From NCBI GenBank assembly GCA_032622095.1, contig CP136063.1, positions 82,811,980-82,875,979 of the forward strand: a stretch of DNA of 64,000 nt. The letters are read 5' to 3'. The DNA comes from Siphonodentalium dalli. Its lineage: Eukaryota > Mollusca > Scaphopoda > Gadilida > Siphonodentaliidae. The position numbers and the translations under genes were made by a program. Positions within the stretch are counted from its first letter, which is position 1. Every line of letters begins with the position of its first letter. Positions 13,436 to 24,400 of this stretch are shown here, piece after piece. Below the pieces are notes generated by a model that saw only the letters and a program-made list of their open reading frames with translations, ran no database searches and was not told the origin of the DNA.

Positions 13436-13882
13436 TTAAGGTCCTCAATCCGAATCAATAGTCCCCATATCATCAGATTCCAACAAGAAGATTTTTTGAA
13501 ATGCCGCTTCAGTTGACGGAATCGATTAATTGCTCGAAAATAATGCTAACCGCAGTCAATTATAGCATAAAATTGACAAAAAAATGTAATTTATCAACTT
13601 TTTGCTCAACGAATATTGCTGGTTTGTCAAACATCTGACACACACACAAAAAACACTTGATTTTAGAGTTATCCATCTTCATCTGCAATTTGGTCAGAGA
13701 AAGTATTCTCGTCTGCCGTTTGCTGGGCCACTTAAAAATTAAAATGATAGATTTTTAAAATCGGTATCTGATCACTCTGAGCTTTGATGTTGTGGTTTCC
13801 TCGACTTGAATCAAATATGTTTCACCTCCGAAGTCAAGGAAATAGTAATCTGCGAGGGTTAATTCGGATTGAGTACCTTTAA
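13436..13882 (+). mobile_element. MITE family C, copy 1
   Basis: TIR element with left end TTAAGGTCCTCAATCCGAAT and right end AATTCGGATTGAGTACCTTT (about 20-bp inverted termini). About 447 bp, no ORF. Homologous along its length to 17551-18013. Confidence 0.85.
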
Positions 13883-14194
13883 AATTGCAAAAATTAAATA
13901 AAATAATTTTGCCTTGAAAATTGGTCGCTTGGCCAGATTCAACCTTCACCTGATGATTGCATTTTGAACAAATATAGTAACATGTGCTATATGGCTAATA
14001 TCTCTTGACTGGCGCCATGGATATTGGTCTGGAAATTAGAGAAATGTTAGAGGCAATATCTCACTCTGACCCATGTCTAACTGTGGTCAACATTCCTCTA
14101 TATCTGGTGCTGCAACATAATATCGTGCAAATAGGTTTATTTGTACCTAAATATTCACATATGTTCATATTTTATTTATTCATTTAAATTTGTT

Positions 14195-14340
14195 TAAATC
14201 AAAATTTAGAAAAACTAACGCCACTATACACTCTGCCAGGGCACCCTGAGTCACCACACCAAATTTCGTTGAAATCTGGGCACCAAAATTAACAAAGACA
14301 TGTTGGTCTCAACTTTACTCCAGTCTTATATATGTATATA
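14195..14340 (-). repeat. dispersed repeat, inverted mate of 5050-5180
   Basis: Carries TGCCAGGGCACCCTGAGTCA and CACCACACCAAATTTCGTTG, reverse-complementary to the 5050-5180 copy, followed by a tatatgtatatataaac tail. Confidence 0.55.
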
Positions 14341-14559
14341 TAAACAGTCCCATGAACATGTATACATTTATTGATGGACGTGTCATGGGCTCTTCATACA
14401 GGATCGGGTTCATTATTCCGAAGGTTCCATATTCCGAAGGGTCGTTATTCCAAAGGTTCTTATTCAGAAGGTTCGCTATTCTGAAGGTTTGCTATTCTGG
14501 GCGTATTTAACCAGAAAAGATGGACAACTCTAATACCAAGTAGTTATTATTACCACGAT

Positions 14560-14786
14560 TTTACAGTTATCCATCTTTATCTGGAAGACCGCCCGTTTGA
14601 CCTCGTCCTTCTGGCACGATAGGCCCAGAAATAATAAAAATAGCAAATTGCAAAGATCGATATCTAATTACTCTGAGCTTTGATGGGTGGGTTCCTCGAC
14701 TCTAATCAAATATTTTTTTCCCACCGAAGCCAAAGAAAGAGTAATTTAGGAGCATCTTATCGGATTGAGTACGTTTAAGTTATTTC
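14560..14786 (+). mobile_element. MITE family C, right-half fragment
   Basis: Begins at ACAGTTATCCATCTTTATCTG, continues with GGTTCCTCGACT and ends ATCGGATTGAGTACGTTTAA, matching the right half of 13436-13882. Confidence 0.75.
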
Positions 14787-15383
14787 CTTCATAAAAAGAG
14801 TCTTATGATAAAGAACCCTCTCAATACTTTAGAATATAGAATGAAAATTCAAAATAAAAAGTTAAAAAAAACCTTCAGAATATCGAGGAATATAGAGAAC
14901 CTTGGGAATCATGATAGCGAAACTTCGGTATAATGCAGCTTGGGAATAGCGAACCTTTGGACATAGAGTGACATGTCGCCGTCCTACGGTCCATACGTAT
15001 TGGCGTGATCGTATATCCCAAGTTGGCCAGAAATACAGGCACTCCTATGAAACATACATTTATCATTTTATAGATGGACGTACGTGTTTTGGGTTGTCCA
15101 TACGTACTGACGTAATCATATTAAATGAACACATTCATTGACTTACAAATGCCTAAATTTAGGCGCTGTCTGTATATAGGTTTTAATTTGTTGGTTAACT
15201 CACCCTATAATAACATCGTGTTAATATTTATTTGTTAATATGAGCTAGCTATTCATTGATTAAGTATATATTAATTATAGGGCATGTTTGCACGAGTTGC
15301 GTATATCTAGGGCGTCTTTTATATAACTGCATATTTGCTTTGTTGCAGAGAAGGTTTTTGGGGTCAGTAGCATCTTGTGGTTG

Positions 15384-15885
15384 TTAAAGGCACATGAGGC
15401 CTTAATTGTCGAAAATATTCATATTTGTTCCAAACACCGTAAACAGAAAAACATTAAAACGCATACAGTTTGGTTCATATATACCATGACCATCACGTAA
15501 ACAGCATGTTATCATAAATACCTACTATATTTTACCTAAGCAAGAGTCTGATTTGGTTACAGAGGACAGCACAATGCTACTGGCTCATCACATACAAATG
15601 GCATTAACGCTCTTTATTAGTTCCATATCAGGAATTCACCAACAAAGAAGGCTCTTTATGTTTGCCATCATAATATAAACAAACACCAGAAAAGTTACTT
15701 TTTATGCTTTTGTTTACATAACAATGGTTAAACAAATGAGAATAACATACTGTTTATGCGATATTTCTTATTTATATACGGACAAAGTCTGTCTACATTT
15801 TGTTGTTCTTTCTGTTTGTGGCGGTTTTTGACGGGTGGAAATATTGTCACAGGATACCCACCGCCAAGGCCAACCGTACCTTTAA
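15384..15885 (+). mobile_element. MITE family D, copy 2
   Basis: About 502 bp, start TTAAAGGCACATGAGG and end GTACCTTTAA. Near full-length match in reverse to 4158-4659. The open frames inside it (15756-16157 + and 15728-16057 -) run through repeat sequence and are not host genes. Confidence 0.85.
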
Positions 15886-16092
15886 TGTTTTCACTCAGTT
15901 TAATTATAAAATATTTTCTTCTTAAGTCTCTATACAAAGTGGATTTCGTCTTCAGTTTGTTTGGTACAAAAGTTGCACAATCTGTCAAAAAACGTCTTGT
16001 TTTGGGTCTAGGATATCTACCTGTTTCAATATGTAGACCATGGGCACTAATCCTCAATTTAGTTAATTATTTTCGATTTGCCTTTGGAATCC

Positions 16093-17554
16093 TTAAAGGC
16101 CCACTTAATTTTCGAACTCCCAGATCACAACATATATGCCATATTATATCCATTTGAAAGAGGAAGCTCCAAAACATTGTATTTTCAACTTACTGGATGT
16201 CATGAACTGTGAACATGTTGTTTTTGTTGATATATCGACGTCTGTTCTGTGCTAAAGTTTCTGCAAAGTCGATTATTTTCTATGGAAGGGGAATAACTCT
16301 ATTTATCATATGACTCAATCATTATTTACGTTGGAAAGTATGTCATAAATCAATTTCATATGAACTACTAGTTCATATCACCTTCCGATAATTTGATTGG
16401 TTTGTTGACAAAAAGTGTGTTCTGATTGGCTGAATGGCAGCATGAGCCGAGCCGCATCTCTAACTAAATGTAGGTCAAATTCGTGCGCGTCAATCAACGC
16501 GATGCCGAAATTCTCGCAATTATAATCTTGAAATATATAGTTTTGGACATTGTTATACGATAAATAGAATATGTAATTCGTATTTATCTAATAAACATAC
16601 GATATAATGTCACAAACTGAGAACAGAATAGCGCACTATATCTTCGCGGGCATATTATTTCTGCTAGTTCACCAGGTGTAATTGGGCTTCCGGTGCAATG
16701 AAGTGACGTCACATTAACCTTTTGCTGCCGATGTCATATAGCTATTTAGTGATTTGTGTGCGTTTTGGACATCATAATCAATTTATAGGTGTCATATGAT
16801 AAATAGAATATGTAATTCGTGTTTCTCTCATATCATATTTATGAAACTCGTCACGAATTTTCAGTTTTCTCTCGCCGGAGGCTCGAGAAAACTGAAAATT
16901 CTTAGACTCGTTTCATAAATATCATATGAGAAAAACACTCATTTCATATCCTATATATTTAGATATAGAGGATCTCACATGAGTTTCTATTTTATACGGA
17001 ATTTATCAACCGAGTTCACTAAATTCGAATTGAGCCGAGGTTTACCGAGGCTCAAATAGAATTTAGTGGACGAGGTTGATAAATTACGTATAAAATAGAA
17101 CGAGTTTGAGATACCTTTTATCACATGATCAAATAAACCCGAAGCAACGCGCAATATTCATCGAAAACAACAATCATAAACTACAGCGATCGCAAGTTAT
17201 TTGAAGAACGCCGTGACGTCATCGCACGCGCTGATATTAAACGTGTCTATTACCGATAATTATGAAACTGCTTTTATGTCCAAATTATGTGATCAATAGA
17301 GTTATTCCCTTTCCATTGGAAATAAACTATGGTTTGAATTATGTTGCATTCTGGGAGCCATAGTGGGGGAAATTATTTTATGATTTCAGCTATTTGCTAT
17401 TACTCTATTGGCACCTTCTGAGGCACAGACGTTCCAAATGGTGATGAGTTATAGTATTTTAATCATAGTTTATGGCATAGATTATTATTAGAACCGTATA
17501 TCAAGGCACTATAACCAAATAATCGGTCACTCGAGAATTAAATGGGGCCTTTAA
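16093..17554 (+). mobile_element. MITE family A with a ~0.97-kb interior
   Basis: Outer parts match the 477-bp copy at 58929-59405: left end TTAAAGGCCCACTTAATTTT, right end CGAGAATTAAATGGGGCCTTTAAA. In the short copies the centre is a palindrome with GGAAGGGGAATAACT facing AGTTATTCCCCTTCC. Here the same two words are about 1 kb apart (16287 and 17298), separated by other sequence containing two hairpins. This is either an insertion at the palindrome apex or a longer parental form. No transposase frame was recognised. Confidence 0.75.
16829..17108. repeat. paired hairpins inside the long MITE A copy
   Basis: Hairpin one (about 16840-16925) has GAATTTTCAGTTTTCTC facing GAGAAAACTGAAAATTC around a short GC-rich loop, inside further pairing of atttatgaaac/gtttcataaat. 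Hairpin two (about 16987-17104) has TTTCTATTTTATACG... facing CGTATAAAATAGAA around GAGCCGAGG/CCGAGGCTC. Two stem-loops side by side echo the double-hairpin MITEs at 19877-20277. Confidence 0.7.
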
Positions 17555-18013
17555 AGGTACTCAATCCGATTCAATGGTCCCCATATCATCAGATTCAAAC
17601 AACAACAAACATTTTTGAAATGCCGTTTCAGTTATCAGAATCGATTAATAGTCCAAAAATAATGCTAACCACAGTAAACTATATATATAGTATAAAATTT
17701 CCCAAAACCTGTTATTTATCAACATTGGTTCAACGAAATTTTGCCGGTTTGTCAAATATCTGGCACAAAAAATCCAATTGATTTTAGAGTTAACCACCTT
17801 CGTCCGCAATTTGGTCCGATACCGTCTTCTCGTCGACTTTTTACTGGACAAACTAAACAGTATCGGTGGTGAACTATAATAGATTTCAAAAATCGATATC
17901 TGATCACTCTGAACTTTGATGGGTGGGTTCCTCGACTCGAATGAAATATGTTTTACCCCCGAAGCCGAAGAAATAGTAATTTGGGAGCGTTAATTCGGAT
18001 TATGCATCTTTAA
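17551..18013 (+). mobile_element. MITE family C, copy 2, abutting MITE A
   Basis: Starts TTAAAGGTACTCAATCCGAT and ends CTTTAA. It shares the TTTAAA at its left edge with the right terminus of the preceding MITE A, so one element inserted exactly at the other's end. It lies about 160 bp upstream of the PHF24-like start codon, inside the likely promoter or 5' UTR. Confidence 0.8.
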
Positions 18014-18174
18014 CTTGTATAAGCAAAAGTAATTTACAGCTTGCCAGGCAAAACAAAAAATGAAAGAAAAACATAATTGGAACGTGGATATTTCAATTAC
18101 TCGGGCCTTCATATAAAACTATTAACCAAACCATACAACATTTCTTCCCATCAGTCCAAGATCCCAATATCAAT

Positions 18175-18465
18175 ATGGGGAATATATCCTCGGAGAACAT
18201 TGACAGGGCCGATTACGGCAGGATTGGTTCCAAAATCAAAGCCGCCGGTCAACTCCTAACTATCATCAAACACAACAGCGAAAAGATGTCAAGAGAGAAC
18301 CCAAACAGGAGTAATCTCATGGGTTTCATGAAGGAAATGAAACGGGACCGAATTCTGGCGGACAACGACCAGAGAAACACCGACAATATAACGAAATGTT
18401 TGGACCAGCGTGTGCAATCTGCTGATACCAAGATCCCGGATTCAAACAAAATCTGGCACGAAATG
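18175..18465 (+). CDS. PHF24: PHF24-like exon 1 (residues 1-97)
   Basis: First coding exon. It begins MGNISSENID, consistent with removal of Met and N-myristoylation of Gly2. The rest is a charged, mostly helical-looking linker (GRIGSKIKAAGQLLTIIKH) with no known domain. It ends KIWHEM at the donor gtaggt, phase 0. Reading on past the donor reaches a stop after five codons, which supports splicing here. Confidence 0.85.
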
Positions 18466-21400
18466 GTAGGTTATTACAACTGAAGGGCCCACTTTAACCT
18501 TAACAAAGGTAATGAAGGGTACACATGTTTTTGAAAGTGTGCCGAAGGACACACAGGGGTCGCTAAAATGTGCTGAATGGGCACACAGGGTTCGCTAAAA
18601 TGTGCCGGAGGGCACACAGGGTTCGCTAAAATGGGTTGAAGCGATTCCTGGTAGAATAATTGTTTACGTTCCAATGAAAAATTTGAATGAACTGAAAACA
18701 AATTGTTAATGGGAGCCAGACTTCCAGTAATTTAAACGTATTTATTAAGCTAAACTCAGCTTAAGGGGTCGGAGCACGAGTTACAATTGATCCTCTCCAA
18801 CAAATGTTACAAGTGATAGAAATAGAAAGGGAGAAGATGACATTGACAGCACAAATTTACAATGCAAATACAATCTAAGCAAATAAATTTGGAGAAAATC
18901 GGTCATTCGTGTTCCACTGACGACAGGAAGGGTCTCACTACATGTACCACATATCCATCTGATTTGTAAAAACTCCATTTGAGGTCTTAATATACAATAT
19001 ACAGTTAAAGGTCATTCTTAAAATCTCTTTGTAGCATTGATATATGACTGTACTATCTTGGATTATTCAATATTAATTTTATATATAGGAAGCGTTAGGG
19101 TCCATGGAAAGTACTTTTTCAGTTGTTAGGACCAAGGCGATCAAAACGATCAAACGGGATTTGTCCTTGTAACAAGTATAGAGGACACATGGAAATGAAA
19201 TGCTGTTTCTTCTTCGTATCCACAAGTACCTTCCAGTAGCACGAATGGCGTAACTGTGTCAGCACCGATGACCGATATTCGTATCCTAAAAACAAGCATT
19301 CACATGTGTACTTGTATTATGCTGTTATTTTGAAATAATGAATATATTCAGCCTCGGCAAAAGTTCCAATTCGCAACTTGCATTGTTGCAACTTTCATCT
19401 ACAATTGAAGCGAAGCAACAATCTAAAGGATTAGATACGACAGCGCACATTGTTTATGTTTAAAAAAAATCTGGTAACTCTTTTCTTCTTTACATCTCGA
19501 CAATTGTCGATTTTCTTGTTGTTTTTGCCCGTAAAAGAAACAAATTGTTCGTTATTTCCACAAACTCACGCTTACGATTACGGATATGGACAATATCTTG
19601 CCAGTATACGGCCAAAATTAAATCTTTACGCACGCGGGTTCTTATGTGAGACGAAATATACCCCACGCAGTTTAATTGTGTGCAGATGTATCAAGGATGT
19701 GCCACTAGTCCTGCTTGCGGACGCTCTAACGTTATCCGAGCGGTGTATAACACATTACTTTTTCCATCAAATATATGTGTAACTGAATATAGTTGGGTTA
19801 CTATAGGACAATATATCATATCCGTAATCGTAATAGTGATTTTGCGAAAGGTCTCTAATGAGTCTGCATGTACAGATTAACCCTTTACCCAACAGAACGG
19901 CCCTGTGCCAATGCATTCTCTTATATATGCGAGTCGACCATAGGTCGCCTCGCATATATAAGAGAATGCATTGGCTTAACACATTAAAAATTATAAAATT
20001 GTTAAAGAATGTAAGAAAAAATGGTAAAAAGTGTTAAAAAAAAGATTTTTTTTAGGCCAATGCATTCTCTTATATATGCGAGGCGACCTATGGTCGACTC
20101 GCATATATAAGAGAATGCATTGGCACAGGGCATAACTGTAACTATCACAATGTGGTCAAGGAGCCGGTTCCAATGATATCCATATTTGTATGGTTCTATT
20201 GAGACAGACCGAAGATATTTTAGGCTGTTGAAGCTTTATTTGGCCGGTTTTGGCCGGTTTGTTGGGTAAAGGGTTAACCCGGTACGGAATAGTATTCACA
20301 TTTATCTCCATTGCAGTACCAGTATGATTCCAACCTTCCGTGTCATATATGTGGCTGTCCCGTTGAGTTTACTGGTCATCCATGTCGGGTTTGCGACAGG
20401 GTGTTTCATGCAGCATGCGTCAGAAATCTGAATGACGTCCGGCCTATCGACAAACAGTTAGTGGACATGGCAAGAACGCCTAGTGGATGGAGCTGCTATG
20501 ATTGTGTGAGTACTGTGTAATGGTTGGTTTAACCATTTCTATACTAAATGGATTCTCCCATTCAGTTACAAATGTTTGTATTTGAATAGTCTATTGACCA
20601 TTTGAAGGGATGTTCGCGTATTACAATCAGACGACAGACAGACGAAAATCTAATTGAAGTACATAAGGATTCATATAACTGACACCATGTTTACGGCGAT
20701 GACGGTGGTGAAAGATGTTACGACGATATGGCGATGATGATTGATTGATTGATTGATTGATGATGACGAAGACGATCGTGAAGATGATAGCTATACTAAT
20801 GAAGTATGTTATTGTGGTGGTGACAACGACTGTGGTGATTATGATACGTGATGATGATGATTTCGATTATTATGTCGATAATGATGACGAGAGCGAATAT
20901 AATAGGATGGCGGTGGCGACAACAACGACGACGACAATGATGATGATGATGATGATGATGATGAGGGTGATGATATTATTATGATGACGATGTTAATAAT
21001 AGTAACAATGAGCACCTCTCTGCCATACGAACATTGCAAGCCACACAATAGTATAATATTTTTTTGTAAATGAATGTTTTATGTTTCCTATTACTCTATA
21101 TTTGCCACTTAAATACGGCGTTGAGTTAAATAAACATTCATTCTATTTAACGACGATGATTCCAAGACGATTTCGGGAGGTACCTTTATATCCCAAATAT
21201 GTTTATAAAGAGTGTGCGATAATAAAACACTCAACACCGTGGCGATTATTTTTTTTGGGGGGAACAGCGATTCACGGTGACCAACTCTGGCCTCAAACAT
21301 CGAAGGCTTGAGTGGCTGAAATGCGACCTAGTCAGTCTCCATGATGTCTGTTGCTTCAAATTTATGCCCCACGCAAATTCACTGCGTATCACCGCGAAAA

Positions 21401-24400
21401 ATCACCGTAAAACCGGCGATCGCCTGTGAGTGTAGTGCCCCCCGCCCGGTGTCGAGTGTTTTGCTTATCGCACACTCTTTGCATACTGTATTAGTGTTTG
21501 TGCATGACCGTCTGGATATGCCATACTACAGGTACCATCAATGCATATATGATAACCAGGTGCATGGTTATTTCTACCCTCAGGCGAACCTGCTGAATCT
21601 CCTCACTGAACAAGAAGTGGAACAAATGACGAAATCCTTCGAGAAGATTGACTCTGACGAAAGTAAGGCAGCCTTTTATTCTGTACAATTGCTCAATTGA
21701 TCATTTGATATTTTAGTCACAGAACAACTGAAATTGACCCCACAATTCCACACCCGTATTCACGTTCTTAGCATTAACATAGAATCTAGATTTTTCAGTT
21801 GAAAATGCATTCTCGATTCCGAATAGAAGTACAGTTGTATAAGCAGCAAACGAAATACATGTATTTCACAATACTATAAGAGTATTCCTCTCCGTCATTA
21901 AATTTGTATTTCATAAAATTATAAACAATGTTATATGTAAGAAAATAGTTTCAGCTGGAACGTCCCGATTCAAAAGTTTCAGAAATAGTGCACACGTATC
22001 CAATGTACATAACAATACCCATTATATGTTATGTATATATATGCTGATTTTTGCACTTTGTACTTCTATGTATAATATCCACATTTTTGTCATGTTTATA
22101 TATGTTCTCAATATATTCTCCCATGGAGGAGGAATAAAAGGATATAATAATAATAACATTTTCCTTATTAATTTCTATATGAAAAGTCAGCTGACTATTT
22201 GTTTGTAAAATGTGTCTGCAGTTTGGATAATATACAATGCAGCTTTGTAAGTTTGCCCAGTATTATCGATCTATTAGTCAATTGTCGCCCACTTAGAAAA
22301 CACGCCCAGTTATTCCGTTTTAGTCATCTAGGTCAACAATATGTGACGTCAGTTCGTGTGCTGGTGTGTTTTATTTGGATATAAATGACCCAATTTGAAG
22401 GTGACCAATCACCGAACATGAGTTAGTGTAACACACGGACTATATACGTATGCTATTTTATATTCTACAGTCTGCATAAGTATACAATGGTTAATTGGCT
22501 CCCCTCCGCTAACAAATATAGGCGAGATCCTCCTTTGCGTTACTACCTCAGATGAAATTTCAAAAGCAGGATAGGACTGACAGCAATCACAACCACACCA
22601 TACATCATCCTGTATATATGTTATGTTCGTCATCTACGTTGTATTTGTTAAAATGTTAATGGGAGAGGGGCGGATTTAAGTTGTTAAAACTTGTGCCCCG
22701 ATCCCTCTTGTAATATTATATTACAATAAAATTTGTTTAAACAAAACAAAAACAAATACAATGGTTTTTGTATATAACTAATAATGGCATTGAAATGTGA
22801 ATGTTGGTTTAAGTTGAAAAAGTGTGTTGTGAGCGAAACATTTCTGCTTGCAAGAAAATGCACGGATCTAATGTTATGTTCTTATGTGCTTCCTGCATAG
22901 GTATGATGATATCCATAGAAGAATATATCCAACACAAGACAAAAGCTTATGTGGAGCGAGAGAGTAAATCACCAAACGCCTTAGAGACATACCATTTAGA
23001 GGCTCTATTTAAACAGATGGATTCAGATCAGAGCGGCTCTGTCGATTGGTGGGAATATATATTCTTCGAGAGCAGAAATATTCTCGCCAAACGCAACAAG
23101 GTGCACATGTATAAACATTTCGAATTATATCTCCTTCATACGAAAAACATCTCTTCTAAGATGCAAAGTATCTTAGGTTTGCTTTGAAAATTATTAACTT
23201 TCGGAACATTTCTTTAACCCTTTACCCAACAAACCGGCCAAAACCGGCCAAATAAAGCTTCAACAGCCTAAAATATCTTCGGTCTGTCTCAATAGAACCA
23301 TACAAATATGGATATCATTGGAACCGGCTCCTTGACCACATTGTGATAGTTACAGTTATGCCCTGTGCCAATGCATTCTCTTATATATGCGAGTCGACCA
23401 TAGGTCGCCTCGCATATATAAGAGAATGCATTGGCCTAAACAAAATCTTTTTTTAACACTTTTTACCATTTTTTCTTACATTCTTTAACAATTTTATAAT
23501 TTTTAATGTGTTAAGCCAATGCATTCTCTTATATATGCGAGGCGACCTATGGTCGACTCGCATATATAAGAGAATGCATTGGCACAGGGCCCTTCTGTTG
23601 GGTAAAGGGTTTCGATTAAGGTTATGCAGCTTTTACCGAAAATTCTATGTTTTATGTTCTTGGTCTGTCCGTCTGTCTAACCATCCGTTCAAATTTAGGG
23701 TGACAATTTTAGTTCTACTGTTGTCACTTCCAGCGCTCAAATTACGTTTCCGATGATAACTTGAGTAATTGATAACTGAATAGTATGAAATGTTGTATGC
23801 ATGTCTACAACCATAAAATCCGGTCATCTTTACCAGAGTTATGGAACTTTTTCGACTTTGAAATTCGGGGTTTCTTGGTTTCCGGGTGATAACGTCAGTT
23901 ATGAAGGATATCAAAGCCTCATATTAATGCTGAAGGGTCACTGTTATCACGCGACGTGTGGTTGAGTACCCAGCTTGATATTTCGTGCGGTCGAGTAACT
24001 CGCTTAACGAATCGGTGCGGTGCAGTACCTCGTTTTACGATATCTCGGACTGGGATCACAGGATATAAAGGGAAATTTAAAAAGGTGTACTGTGCGTCTT
24101 TATGCTTTATATGACACTAGCTTGAATTTTTATTTTGTGTTGGTCATTGGAATTCTCCAAAAATAAAAGCTATTAAGAAGACGATACCTGGAATCTCGTT
24201 TAGCTGTGAGATTTCGTAAAGCGAGGTATTCAACCGCACTCATTCGTTAAGCGGTGCCCTCGACCGCACGAAATATTAAAGGCCCATTTAATTTTCGAGT
24301 TACCGATTATTTTTTTATTGTGCCTAATATACGGTTTTATTAACAATATATGCCATAAAATATGATTAAAATACTATAATTCATCACCATTTGAAACGTC

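Noticed and set aside
15728-16157. 133-aa (+) and 109-aa (-) frames
   Set aside because: Both run through MITE D, and the mirrored sequence at 4158-4659 is broken in the same frames.
20757-21048. Overlapping Asp/Met/Thr-rich (+) and Ser/His-rich (-) open frames
   Set aside because: Products of the GAT/GAC repeat inside intron 2.
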